64,000 bases of DNA from JAJDXW01 sp965202895 (GTDB taxonomy: Bacteria > Pseudomonadota > Gammaproteobacteria > HK1). Made by a program: the position numbers and the translations under genes. Location: contig OZ241901.1 of NCBI GenBank assembly GCA_965202895.1, forward strand, positions 4,464,001 through 4,528,000, read 5' to 3'. Position 1 is the stretch's first letter. Every line of letters begins with the position of its first letter. This document shows, in pieces, positions 36,978 through 46,600 of the stretch. Below the pieces are notes generated by a model. That model had not been told where the DNA came from. It ran no database searches and saw nothing but the letters and a program-made list of their open reading frames with translations.

Positions 36978-37313
36978 GCGGCCCCGGAAGCATGGCCCCG
37001 GCCGCCGGCCCGGCCGCCGGGTCCGCGCGCGGGATGATTCCGGTCCCCGGCTCCGGGGGCTGCCGCCGCGTCCCGGTCCGCGTCGCATGAATCGTCGATA
37101 TCGGATTTTCAAGCCAGTACCACCCGAATTCTTCTCCGGGACACGTCCGACGCGCGCATCCCGGCGCAGAATGAAGCCATCCCGTTCGCGCGGGCGGCGT
37201 CCGCGCGGGCGGCGCCAGCCAGCCTTGCGCCTGGATCGAGGAGGGGTTACGGTGAACCCCGTGCGCCGGGGAAGGCGACGAGCGCAACCGATCACCACGC
37301 CGAGGCCGCTCCC
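36978..37313. other. spacer after xdhC carrying dispersed repeat copy C
   Basis: No gene. Most of the spacer is occupied by the repeat at 37029-37173. The remainder leads into the second coiled-coil gene, with a weak GAGG purine stretch about 10 nt before its ATG. Confidence 0.5.
37029..37173 (-). repeat. dispersed repeat, copy C
   Basis: Read on the minus strand, this copy shows CGCGCGTCGGACGTGTCCCG, GAAGAATTCGGGTGGTACTG, GCTTGAAAATCCG, ATATCGACGATTCATG, then GGACCGGGACGCGGCGGCAG and CCGGAGCCGGGGACCG. It matches copy B base for base over long stretches and copy A at its 3' half. It is non-coding and lies between xdhC and the second coiled-coil gene. Confidence 0.65.
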
Positions 37314-37964
37314 ATGCCCAGGCTCAGCCAGGAAACGATTACGCTGATCGGTGTCGGTATCGCCCTCGGCGCCCTCATCCTCACCACCACCGGCGGGCTG
37401 CGCGAGGAGATCCAGGCCGTTCGAGCCGAGGCGCGCGCCGACGGGGAAAGGGCCGAAAGGCGGCTGGAAGCATTCGAAAAACGCACGGCCGCCGACCAGG
37501 TAAAGGCCGAAAGGCGGCTGGAAGCATTCGAAAAGCGCACGGCGGCCGACCAGGTAAAGGCCGAAAAGCGGCTGGAAGCATTCGAAAGGCGCACGGCCGC
37601 CGACCAGGTAAAGGCCGAAAGGCGGCTGGAAGCATTCGAAAAACGCACGGCTGCCGACCAGGTAAAGGCCGAAAGGCGGCTGGAAGCATTCGAAAGGCGC
37701 ACGGCCGCCGACCAGGTAAAGGCCGAAAAGCGACTGGAAGCATTCGAAAGGCGCATGGCCGCCGACCAGGAAAGAGCCGAAAGTCGACTGGAGGCATTCG
37801 AGAGGCGCATGGCCGCCGACCAGGAACGGGCCGAAAGGCGCATGGGCGATTTCGAGAGGGAGATCATCAGGCTGACCGAGCAGCAGGGAACCCTCGGCGG
37901 CCTCGTCGAGGGCCTGCGCCACCCGCGCCCGGCCGGGGCCGGCTCGAACGATCCGCCGGGATGA
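37314..37964 (+). CDS. membrane-anchored coiled-coil protein, paralogue 2
   Basis: A 216-aa protein with the same plan as the gene at 27327. MPRLSQETITLIGVGIALGA begins one membrane helix (about residues 9-28), followed by a coiled coil and a closing LTEQQGTLGGLVEGL. The coil is made of about seven consecutive 18-residue units of the form AERRLEAFEKRTAADQVK, encoded by 54-bp DNA repeats (37452-37829). The unit count is probably variable between strains. Because 18 is not a multiple of 7, the heptad phase shifts between units. The only charge pattern is Arg/Lys-Glu. Function unknown; it may be a cell-envelope spacer or scaffold. Confidence 0.7.
   Translation: MPRLSQETITLIGVGIALGALILTTTGGLREEIQAVRAEARADGERAERRLEAFEKRTAADQVKAERRLEAFEKRTAADQVKAEKRLEAFERRTAADQVKAERRLEAFEKRTAADQVKAERRLEAFERRTAADQVKAEKRLEAFERRMAADQERAESRLEAFERRMAADQERAERRMGDFEREIIRLTEQQGTLGGLVEGLRHPRPAGAGSNDPPG
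37452..37829 (+). repeat. 54-bp tandem repeat array (7 units)
   Basis: Units start at 37452, 37506, 37560, 37614, 37668, 37722 and 37776. The first five or six are nearly identical (gccgaaaggcggctggaagc...); the last two are more diverged. An eighth, partial unit follows at 37830. The array preserves the reading frame of the coiled-coil gene. Confidence 0.9.
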
Positions 37965-38571
37965 TGCGGCGCGCTTCGCCGGTCGAGCGCGGAGCCCATG
38001 CTCGCGCAAGCGGGTACGGGAGCGGGATCCATGCCGGGCCCCCCATCACCGCCGTTCCCGCGAGAGCGGGTGCGGGAATCCGGAGACCTTCACGGTCGTA
38101 ATGGATTCCCGCTTGCGAGGATCATGCCCCCCGTCGAGCCGGGGGCGGGCCCCGGCTCGACGGGGGGCATGATCGTCCGGGGGCGGAGCCGGCTCGATCG
38201 AGGGGAATGACGGGCTTCCGACGCGGCGGGGTGGGACCGGGACGGGGCGGACGGATCGACACGGCGAAGCGTGCGGGGCGCAGGCGGTTCGGACCGGCCG
38301 CCCCCGGATGGACCGCGAACGGGCCTCCCGATCCCCCGAACGAACCCACGTCCCCCGACGGGCGCCCCCGGGCGCCCGCACCCCATGCGGTGACGGACCG
38401 GCCACCACCCCGCATCCGCAGAAGGGACGGGCGGTTCGTCCGTGAGTACGTCCGGCCGGCGGCCCGGTTCATCGGGGAAGACGTGCACGAATCGGGCCGC
38501 GCCGGCCCGGACGCCGTTCATGGGGCGGCCGGCTCGGGGTGCGGGCCGGCCTGATCGAGGCGAACCGCGGT
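37965..38571. other. 607-bp spacer with REP-type sequence
   Basis: No gene. From about 38050 to 38210 it carries sequence of the common proteobacterial extragenic type (ttcccgcgagagcggg, ggattcccgcttgcg, gggaatgacggg), interrupted by the long perfect hairpin at 38120-38174. The remainder (38215-38571) is GC-rich with no recognisable signal except the start region of the next gene. Confidence 0.5.
38120..38174. repeat. perfect 25-bp hairpin
   Basis: GATCATGCCCCCCGTCGAGC... (38120-38144) is exactly complementary to 38150-38174 around a 5-nt GCGGG loop. It appears embedded in a REP-like element: 'ggattcccgcttgcg' before it and 'ggaatgacggg' after it would join to the usual contiguous repeat. 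Confidence 0.75.
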
Positions 38572-40386
38572 ATGGGAAAGGCGGGCAGGGGGAGGAAGAC
38601 GCGCAAGGCCCAGCGCGGACGGACGCCGCCGGGACGGAACGTTCCGCCGTCCGCGGGCGGCAAGACGCGCCCCGCCGGATACGAGGGCCCGCCGCCGGCG
38701 GGCGCGCCGCCCGCCCTGGCCGTCCTGGCCCTCGGCCTGCTGGTGATCGGCAGCTACCTCCCCGCCTTCTTCGCCGGCTTCGTCTGGGACGATCGGATCT
38801 TCACCGGGGCCCGCGCCGTCCGGGACTGGTCCGGCCTGCGGCCCATCTGGCTCTCGCCCTCGGAGATCGAGAACGAGGCCCACTACTGGCCGCTCGTGTA
38901 CACGACCTTCTGGCTGGAGCACAAGCTGTGGGGGTACGCGCCGGCCGGCTACCACGTCGTCAACGTGCTTCTGCACCTGGCCAACACGTTGCTGCTGTGG
39001 CGGCTGGCCGGGCGCCTCGCGGTCCCCGGCGCATGGCTTCTCGCGGCGGTGTTCGCCGTCCATCCCCTGCACGTCGAGTCCGTCGTATGGGTGATGGAGC
39101 GCAAGGACGTGCTCTCGGGGCTGTTCTATCTCGCCGCGTTCCTGGCCTTCGTGCGCTTCGCGGAGGAGACCCGCCCGCGGCGGGCGCGGCGGCATTACCT
39201 CCTGGCCCTGGGGCTGTTCGGCCTGGCCCTGCTCAGCAAGTCCATCGTGGTCACCCTGCCTGCGGCGCTCCTCATCCGGCAGTGGTGGAAGGAAGGACGC
39301 GCGACCGGCGCAGGCCTGCTCGCCCTCGCTCCGTTCTTCGCGCTCGGGCTCGCCGCGGCGGCCGCGGACGTGGCGTTCTCGGCTTCCCGGGAACCCCTCT
39401 CCCTCGGCTACTCGATGGTCGAGCGGGGGCTCATCGCGGCCCACGCCCTGTGGTTCTACGCCGGCAAGCTGCTGTGGCCGGCCGATCTCATCGTCATCTA
39501 CCCGCACTGGGAGGTGAGCGCCGCCGACCCGGGGGCGTGGGGCTACCTCGCCGCGGCGGCGGCCCTGGCCGCGGCGCTCTGGCTGCTCCGGCATCGGATC
39601 GGCCGCGGGCCGCTCGCCGGAGCGCTGTTCTTCGCGGTGACCCTGTCGCCGGTGCTCGGCTTCGTGGACTACGGCTACATGCAGTTCTCCTTCGTCGCGG
39701 ACCGCTACCAGTACCTGGCCGGCATCGGGGTGATGGCGGTGCTCACGGGGGCCGCGGCGCACGGCGCGGGCCGCTTGCCGGGGGGGTGGCGGAAGGGGGC
39801 GGCGGGCGGCGCCGCGGCGGTTCTGGTCCTGCTGGGAACGCTGACCTGGCGGCAGGCGGACCTCTACCGGGACGGGGTGACCTTCTTCGGGCACATCGTT
39901 GCCCACAATCCCACCGCACGGGAGGCCCACCGCAATCTGGGCGAGGCGCTGACCACGCAGGGACGTTGGGAAGAGGCGCTCGCCGCCTTTCACATCGCCG
40001 AGGAGCTCGCCCCGGAGGACCCCCGCGAGCACTCCAACATCGGGGCCGCGCTGATCATGCTGGATCGGCTCGACGAGGCCGAGGAGCCGTTGCGCCGCGC
40101 CCTCGAGCTCGATCCCCGCTCGGTGCACGCCCTGCAGAACCTGGCCGCCGCGCAAGTCATGTGGAAGCGCTACGGCGAAGCACTCGATCTCTATCGCCGC
40201 CTCGCCGAGGTCGATCCCGGCAATCCGAGCGCCCACCACGGAATGGGCACCGCCCTGCACCATCTCGGCCGGCCGGACGAGGCACTCGAGAGCCTGGAGC
40301 GGGCGCTGGCCCTGGACCCGAGGCGCGAGGACATCCGAACCAACCGCGACGAGGTGCTGGCAATCCTGCGGCGGCGCGGGCGGTAA
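38572..40386 (+). CDS. TMTC-like GT-C membrane protein with TPRs, copy 1
   Basis: A 604-aa protein. A basic N-terminal tail (MGKAGRGRKTRKAQRGR) precedes about ten membrane helices (residues about 40-430) and then about four TPRs in the C-terminal 160 residues (AREAHRNLGEALTTQGRWEE, EHSNIGAALIMLDRLDEAEE and two more). The first large loop has FVWDDRIF, the acidic DD of GT-C glycosyltransferases, followed by YWPLVYTTFWLEHKLWGYAP. VHPLHVESVVWVMERKDVLS and LLSKSIVVTLPAAL are typical of TMTC-type O-mannosyltransferase homologues. It probably transfers a lipid-linked sugar in the periplasm. It is 75-97% identical at DNA level to the gene at 41508. The ATG at 38572 starts after a short unrelated open stretch. 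Confidence 0.8.
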   Translation: MGKAGRGRKTRKAQRGRTPPGRNVPPSAGGKTRPAGYEGPPPAGAPPALAVLALGLLVIGSYLPAFFAGFVWDDRIFTGARAVRDWSGLRPIWLSPSEIENEAHYWPLVYTTFWLEHKLWGYAPAGYHVVNVLLHLANTLLLWRLAGRLAVPGAWLLAAVFAVHPLHVESVVWVMERKDVLSGLFYLAAFLAFVRFAEETRPRRARRHYLLALGLFGLALLSKSIVVTLPAALLIRQWWKEGRATGAGLLALAPFFALGLAAAAADVAFSASREPLSLGYSMVERGLIAAHALWFYAGKLLWPADLIVIYPHWEVSAADPGAWGYLAAAAALAAALWLLRHRIGRGPLAGALFFAVTLSPVLGFVDYGYMQFSFVADRYQYLAGIGVMAVLTGAAAHGAGRLPGGWRKGAAGGAAAVLVLLGTLTWRQADLYRDGVTFFGHIVAHNPTAREAHRNLGEALTTQGRWEEALAAFHIAEELAPEDPREHSNIGAALIMLDRLDEAEEPLRRALELDPRSVHALQNLAAAQVMWKRYGEALDLYRRLAEVDPGNPSAHHGMGTALHHLGRPDEALESLERALALDPRREDIRTNRDEVLAILRRRGR

Positions 40387-40621
40387 CCGAACGCACGGGG
40401 CGGCGCGTCCTCCCGTCGTCCGGGCCGGCCGAGGCGATCGAGGCGTGCCGCCTCCCCGGCCCCTGCCCGAAGCCGCGGGTTCGCGCGGCGCGGCGTCCCG
40501 GACACCTGCCCCGCGGCTCGGCAGCTACCTCTCCGCCCTCCTGCCCGAGCTCGCCCGGGGCGACCGGGCGTTCACGGAGGCCGCGGCGGTCCGGAACCGA
40601 ACGAGCGCCGGAGATGCGGGC
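40387..40621 (+). pseudogene. relic of a third TMTC-like gene
   Basis: At about 40515-40605 the plus strand reads LGSYLSALLPELARGDRAFT and EAAAVR. This aligns with the first helix and loop of the copy at 41508 (IGSYLPAFLAGFVWDDEAFT, EAAAVR), where the DNA 'gcgttcacggaggccgcggcggtccgg' is identical. The WDD motif is lost and homology stops after about 30 codons. It is a truncated remnant between the two intact copies. Confidence 0.6.
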
Positions 40622-41218
40622 TCAGCGGCCCTCGACTTCCCGCAGCAGCCGCCCGTAGGCGCTGGTGAATCCGTTCAGGGAGCCCTCCAGGCGAAACGAG
40701 TCGCCGCCGGCCGCCGGCTCCGCCTCGACGTGCAGCACCACCCCGGCCCGAAAGCCGTCGATCGTCTCCCGGTCGAGGGGGCCGCGCGCGATGCAGCCTT
40801 CCGGGAAACAGGTGTGAAACGGGAGCACCGCGCTTCGCCGTTCACCGGCGCGCAGGCGCAGGCCGTCTGCGAGCAGCAGGCCGAAAGGCGTCAGCACGAC
40901 GGCCTCCATTCCCCCGCCGGCGGGTAGCTGCGTCAGGGTCACCGTCAACAACGGCCGCCGCTGTCCGGACTCCGGGTCCTCCCAGATGAAGCGCTGCTCC
41001 ATCGCACATCGCCGGCCGCTTCCGTCTTCCTGCGCCTCCTGCGGCGGCTCGACCGCGCAACGCACCGTCCAGCGGCCATAGGTCTCCGAAAAGGCGCTGG
41101 GCTCGGAAACCTGCGCGCGGAGAAGCCCGCTCCAGTCCACCATCACGAGCGCGACCCCCATCGAGCCCACGACGAGCCACCTGCCCATGACGCACCACTT
41201 TCCGAACGGTATCGACAT
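40622..41218 (-). CDS. IalB-like (invasion-associated locus B family) secreted protein
   Basis: A 198-aa predicted periplasmic protein. The N-terminal hydrophobic segment GRWLVVGSMGVALVMVDW acts as a signal peptide with cleavage near RAQ. The mature part shows the IalB pattern: YGRWTVRCAVEP, CAMEQRFIWED, LTVTLTQLP, LTPFGLLLADGLRL, FHTCFPEGCIARGPLD and FTSAYGRL. The paired cysteines (CAV/CAM and TCFPEGC) are those conserved in the family. The start at 41216-41218 is supported by GAGAGGGG just upstream; an internal ATG at 41188 is possible. It lies between the TMTC copies on the opposite strand. The family's molecular role is unclear. Confidence 0.75.
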   Translation of the reverse strand: MSIPFGKWCVMGRWLVVGSMGVALVMVDWSGLLRAQVSEPSAFSETYGRWTVRCAVEPPQEAQEDGSGRRCAMEQRFIWEDPESGQRRPLLTVTLTQLPAGGGMEAVVLTPFGLLLADGLRLRAGERRSAVLPFHTCFPEGCIARGPLDRETIDGFRAGVVLHVEAEPAAGGDSFRLEGSLNGFTSAYGRLLREVEGR

Positions 41219-41507
41219 CGCCCCTCTCTGACCCCGGCTCCGTCTTCCTCCCACGAGGACGCTGCCGCCCCCACCCACCCGCGTGCGTGGGGCAAGAGCC
41301 TCGCCGTCCTCCCCGAGGCCGGCCCACTTCCACGAGCGTGCGTTGCCCGGGCCCCCGACGATACGCGCCGAGGCGATCCGGCCGCCCTCCGCAGAGCGGA
41401 CACTACCCTGTCATCATACCGGAATCAACGGGCCGTTCCGCCCTTGCAGGCGCCGGGGAGGCCGAGGCCGGGCTCCGCCGCCGGACGCGAGCGAGGCGTG
41501 TCGTTGC
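41219..41507. other. divergent intergenic region
   Basis: The 289 bp between the IalB-like gene (minus) and TMTC copy 2 (plus) must carry both promoters. A patch at 41398-41425 (acactaccctgtcatcatac) is less GC-rich and could hold a -10, but no convincing pair was found. Confidence 0.35.
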
Positions 41508-43400
41508 ATGAGAAAGGCGAGCAGGAAGAAGAAGACACGAAAGGCGCGGTACGGGCGGTCGGGGCCGGGGCCGGGCGGCGCGCCGCCGCCCGCCGACCCC
41601 CCGGCCCGGCCCCGGCCGGAGGGCGCGGGCTCGCGTGCTCCGGCCCCGGGCGGAGGGCGCGGGCTTGCGCGGGCCGGCATCCTGGCCGCCCCGGCCCTCG
41701 GCCTGCTGGTGATCGGCAGCTACCTCCCCGCCTTCCTCGCCGGCTTCGTCTGGGACGACGAAGCGTTCACGGAGGCCGCGGCGGTCCGGGAGCTGTCCGG
41801 TCTGTGGCGGATCTGGTCCTCTCCCCGCGCCATCGAGAACGAGGGGCACTACTGGCCGCTGGTCTATACGACCTTCTGGCTGGAGCACAAGCTGTGGGGG
41901 TTCGCCCCGGCCGGCTACCACGCCGTCAACGTCGCGCTGCACCTCGCCAATACGCTGCTCCTCCGGCGCCTGGCGGAGCGGCTGGCGGTGCCCGGGGCAT
42001 GGATCCTCGCCGCGGTGTTCGCCGTCCATCCCCTGCACGTCGAATCCGTCGCCTGGGTCATCGAGCGCAAGGACCTGCTCTCGGGGCTGTTCTACCTCGC
42101 CGCGTTCCTGGCCTTCGTGCGGTTCACGTCACCGGACCCGGGCGAAGGCGCCGCCTTCGGGGAAGGCCGCACGTCTCCCGGAAGGCGCCGCCTCCCGTGG
42201 AGGCACTATTTCCTGGCGCTGGCGCTGTTCGTGCTCGCGTTGCTCAGCAAATCCATCGCCGTCACCCTGCCCGCGACGCTCGTGATCGTGCAGTGGTGGA
42301 AACGGGGCCGCGTGACCGGCGCGGACCTGCTCCGGCTCGCGCCCTTCTTCGCGGCGGGGCTGGCCGTCACGGCCGCGGACCTGTCGTTCTACCAGGCGAG
42401 AGAGCCCCTCTCCCTCGGCTACTCCTTCGTCGAGCGGCTGCTGATCGCGGCCCATGCCCTGTGGTTCTACGCCGGCAAGCTGCTGTGGCCGGCCGATCTC
42501 ATCGTCATCTACCCGCACTGGGAGGTGAACGCCGCCGACCCGGGGGCGTGGGGCTACCTCGCCGCGGCGGCGGCCCTGGCCGCGGCGCTCTGGCTGCTCC
42601 GGCGCCGGATCGGCCGCGGACCGCTCGCCGGAGCGCTGTTCTTCGCGGTGACCCTGTCGCCGGTGCTCGGCTTCGTGGACTACGGCTACATGCAGTTCTC
42701 CTTCGTCGCGGACCGCTTCCAGTACCTGGCCGGCATCGGGATGACGGCGGTGCTCACGGGGGCCGCGGCGCACGGCGCGGGCCGCTTGCCGGGGGGGTGG
42801 CGGAAGGGGGCGGCGGCCGCCGCCGCGGCGGCTCTGGTCCTGCTGGGAGCGCTGACCTGGCGGCAGTCGGAGATCTACCGCGACGAGGTGACCTTCTTCA
42901 CCTGGGTGGTCTCGCACAACCCCACCGCGCGCGGCGCGCAGGGCAATCTCGGCACCGCGTTGCTGGAAGCGCGCCGCCCGGAGGAGGCGCTGGCCGCGAT
43001 TCTCGTCGCCCTGGAGCAGGACCCGGCCGACGTCAAGGCCCATGCCAACGCCGGCGCCGCGCTCGTGCGGACGAGACGGCTCACGGAGGCGGAGGAACGG
43101 CTGCGCCACGCCCTGACGCTCGACCCGCGCCATACCATCGCCCTCCAGAACCTGGGGGAGTCGCTCAGGAAGCAGGGACGGTTCGAGGAAGCGCTGGAAT
43201 ACTATCGCGCCGCGATGGAGACGGACGCGGGGAACCCCATGCCCCACGCCGGCATGGGCGACGCCCTGTTCCGTCTCGGCCGTTACGAGGAGTCCCTCCG
43301 GAGCTTCGATCGGGCGCTCGCGCTGGAACCGGGGCTGGAGGCGGTGCGAGCCTTGCGCGACTCGGTGCCGACCATCCTGCGCCGGACGGACGAACGTTGA
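41508..43400 (+). CDS. TMTC-like GT-C membrane protein with TPRs, copy 2
   Basis: A 630-aa paralogue of the gene at 38572 with the same order of parts: basic tail (MRKASRKKKTRKARYGR), a Pro/Gly-rich linker, helix one with GLLVIGSYLPAFLAGFVWDD (GT-C acidic pair), YWPLVYTTFWLEHKLWGFAP, HPLHVESVAWVIERKDLLSG, LLSKSIAVTLPATL and YPHWEVNAADPGAWGYLAAA. About four C-terminal TPRs end FDRALALEPGLEAVRAL. It has an extra loop of about 20 residues (SPDPGEGAAFGEGRTSPGRR) not in copy 1. Duplicated enzymes with diverged TPRs could recognise different acceptors. It converges on the giant adhesin gene 263 bp away. Confidence 0.8.
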   Translation: MRKASRKKKTRKARYGRSGPGPGGAPPPADPPARPRPEGAGSRAPAPGGGRGLARAGILAAPALGLLVIGSYLPAFLAGFVWDDEAFTEAAAVRELSGLWRIWSSPRAIENEGHYWPLVYTTFWLEHKLWGFAPAGYHAVNVALHLANTLLLRRLAERLAVPGAWILAAVFAVHPLHVESVAWVIERKDLLSGLFYLAAFLAFVRFTSPDPGEGAAFGEGRTSPGRRRLPWRHYFLALALFVLALLSKSIAVTLPATLVIVQWWKRGRVTGADLLRLAPFFAAGLAVTAADLSFYQAREPLSLGYSFVERLLIAAHALWFYAGKLLWPADLIVIYPHWEVNAADPGAWGYLAAAAALAAALWLLRRRIGRGPLAGALFFAVTLSPVLGFVDYGYMQFSFVADRFQYLAGIGMTAVLTGAAAHGAGRLPGGWRKGAAAAAAAALVLLGALTWRQSEIYRDEVTFFTWVVSHNPTARGAQGNLGTALLEARRPEEALAAILVALEQDPADVKAHANAGAALVRTRRLTEAEERLRHALTLDPRHTIALQNLGESLRKQGRFEEALEYYRAAMETDAGNPMPHAGMGDALFRLGRYEESLRSFDRALALEPGLEAVRALRDSVPTILRRTDER

Positions 43401-43663
43401 ACCCGGCCCGCGGAAATCGCTCCGTGCCCCGGGCGGGGGCCGGTCCCGGTCGGCGAGCTCGGGGCGGTCGGGCCCGAGCTGCTACGGGTGCCAGCCATCC
43501 CTCCGGACCGAACAAACCCGACCGAGGCGGCCCGAACACGGAATTTCCGACACCCCTCGCGGGGTCGAGGCGCAAGCCATTCCGGTCCGAGGACGGCGCG
43601 GCCACACACCGGCGCCGGACCGCCGGAGCCCTCACGTAGCGGGCGGCTCCCGCGCAGCGCCCC
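43401..43663. other. convergent spacer with small hairpin
   Basis: Between the ends of TMTC copy 2 and the giant adhesin gene. AGCTCGGG (43456-43463) and CCCGAGCT (43473-43480) form a perfect 8-bp hairpin with a 9-nt loop. It could serve as a bidirectional terminator, though no T-tract is present. Nothing else is recognised. Confidence 0.35.
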
Positions 43664-46600
43664 CTACCAGGACAGGCGCAGCTCGAGGCTCACCCCGTGC
43701 TCGAGCCGGTCCGGGCCGCTTTCGTGGCGCCAGGCTTCGAGGTCCAGATCGAACGCACCGGCCGGACGGGCGGCCAGCCGCCACCCCAGCCCGTACCGGC
43801 GCTCCCCCTCCGGCGCCTGCCCGTAGCGGAGGTAGGGCGTCCCCACCCCGAAGCCCCCGAACACGCCTACCCCGTAGCCCAGCTCCGCATCCAGCCCCGC
43901 GCCGCCCGAGCGCCCGCCGGACGGCGACCGACTCCCGGCCATGCCTTCCTCCCACAGACGCGCCGTACCGCTCCCCGCGCTCCCCCACACCGGCTCCACG
44001 CTCAGCGACAGACCACGGCCGTTCGCGCGAGGCGAGAGCCTCATCCCGCCCGTGATCCCCCACTCGTCCAGATCGCTCCGGTGCGCCGCCAGCGCCCGGC
44101 CCCGTGCCTCCACGGTCAGACGGCCGCCCGCATCGCTCCACGAAACCCCGCCGCCGACCTCCACCCCCGCGCCCGTCGCCCCGTCACCGCCGTCCCAACG
44201 AATCCCCACCTCCGCCGACGGCCGCACCCGACCGCCACCGGACGACACGTAGTACCCCCGCGTACCCTCCGCCGAGACCCGCAGCCGCTTCGTGCGCACC
44301 GACAGCCCCTCGATCAGGTCCCCGTTGTCCTCCACCTCGTAGCGCGTCGCCTGCGCCTCGCCCTTCAGGTCCAGCCGCACCGCACCCCCGACCGGCGACA
44401 CCCGCCACGCGCCCCCCGCCGCCACCGCCAGCAGCCCGCTGCCGCTCTCCTGACGACCGAAGCGCTCCCGCAGTGCCTCGTCGACGATCTCGACCTCCCC
44501 GGCGCCGTAGCCCAACGCCCCCCACAGACGCGACCCGGACCCCGACGACCATCCCACGTAGGGCTGCACGCTCGCCATCCGGCTCCGGTGCACCCCCGCG
44601 ACCGCCTCCTCCCCGCCGCGGTCCGTGTACTCCAGCTCGCTCTCGAACCACGACACCCCGAGACCCCCGGTGAACCCGGACCCGAACCCCGCGTCCGCCC
44701 CCAGGTGGGCCGCGAACAGATGGCCCGACCACTCGAGCGACGGCACCTCCCGCGACAGGCTCCGATGCTCCCCCGACCCCCAGACGGTGACCGACCGGCC
44801 CCCCCCCCCGCTTTCGCCTTCACCACCCCCGCCGAGGCCGGCCGCGAACGACTGGCCGCTCCACAGCTCCTTCCACGACGCGCCGCCCTCTTCCAGCGCC
44901 GGCTCGTTCGACTGCAAGAACCCCGCCAGCGCCCCGGACAGCCCCCCGACGGACGCCCCCGAGCCGCCTCCGCTCCCGCCCCCCGCGGACCCCAACCGAC
45001 GCGACAACGCATCCATCGCGCTCGACCACGACGCCCGCGAGACCTCCGGCAGGATCGAGCGGTTGATCGCCGCAAGGCGCGCCCGCGCCTCCTTCACGTT
45101 CGACCGTACCTCGATGGTGAGCGCCAGCTTCGCGTCCTGCTGCGGACCGTCCACGTCCCGCGCCGTCCAGGCGTAGCTCCTCGTCACCACCTCGGTCGGC
45201 GTCCCCGACAGCACGCGCGTGCCCAGGTCCACCGACAGCCCCGGCGGCTCGTCCTCCGGCGTCAGCAGGTAGCCCACCCCGTCCCCGCCCTCCGCCGCCG
45301 GCAGGGTCTGCGACTGCTCCTCGCCGACCGTGAAGGTCAGCGTCAGGGATGCGGCCGTGAAGCTCGGCGCCGAGTCCGGATAGCCCAACGCGAACGGCGA
45401 GAACGACGGCACCTCGGCGCATACCCGCAACACCCGGCCATCCGGCCCCCTCTCCTGCTCCGAGCCCACCAACGCCTTCCCGCCGCGCAGCACGAACACC
45501 TCCCGGCCCGCGGCCGCCTCGCGCAGGTCGCCGTCCACCGGCAGGCACAGGCGGGCGGATGCGGCCAGCGCCGGAAAGACCGAGACGTCCAGCGCCACCC
45601 GCGACCCCGCCGGCCCCAGGCCGTACCCGCTCCCCGCCGCCTCCGCCGCCTCGGCGTCGGACAACCGCGTGACCGTCACCGTCACCGGGCGGGTGGGGGG
45701 GCGCAAAGGCCTGATCGTCACCCCCGCGGGAACGCCAGCCGCCTTCATCACCGTCACCGGCTGGCCGTTCATGACGTAGGTGCTCGTGGTCATTGTCCCC
45801 GTATCGCCGCTCGTCCCGATCTCGGCGGCTTCCTCCCCCGCCACCCACAGGGCCTTCTCCACCCCACCATAGCCGCCGCCCGAACCCGTGTGCCTCAGCG
45901 CCGACGCCGCACCCCCCGCATCGCCCGGGGCCCCCGCCGCCGCGGTCGCCGTCACCGTCTGCGCCGTGTCCCAGTCCGACGCGGTGAAGGCCAGGCGGGC
46001 GGGATCGACCGTCAGGCCGGCGGCATCGTCCGGGGAGGAGATCGCCACCGTCACGTCCCCGGTCGGCTCGCTCGTCAGCTTCACCGTCCAGGTGGTGGAG
46101 CTCCCCGCCGCGACGACCAGCGCTGCGGACGAGAACGCCAACCCCTTCTCGTCGTCGTCGGTCAACGTCAGCGTCACGCTCGACACCGCCCCCACGCCCA
46201 TGCCGTTCTGCGCCGTCCCCGAGACCGTCACCGTCTTGTCCGGCGCGTCCACGTCGTTGTTCACCGCGGTCACCGTCACCGTCCCGGCGCTCGCCGTCGA
46301 CCTCGCCGCGATGGTCAGCGTGTTCGCCGCGCTCAGCATGTAGTCGCCCTCCACTGCGCCCGGCCTCGGCGCGACCGACACCGTCACCGTCGTCTCCGCG
46401 CTCGACGGATGCGACAGCGTCGCCGTCACCGTGCTTACCTCGCCGGCCTCCGAGATCGACGACGGGTCCAGCTCCAAGGTCACCGTCGGCGCCGCGTCGT
46501 TGTCGGTGGTGCTCACGCCCACGTCCACGGGGTCGAGGCCGTCGTAGCCGGCGTCGGCGCTCGACGGGTCGAGGCGCACCTTCCAGGCCACGTCCCCGTC

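Noticed and set aside
37452..37829. Regular 54-bp repeats as a CRISPR array
   Set aside because: Units are contiguous with no unique spacers, and the array is in frame within a coiled-coil gene. No cas genes are present.
38207..38554. A 115-codon plus-strand frame before TMTC copy 1
   Set aside because: It is composition-driven (Pro/Arg/Gly), has no ribosome-binding site or similarity, and starts within the REP-like sequence.
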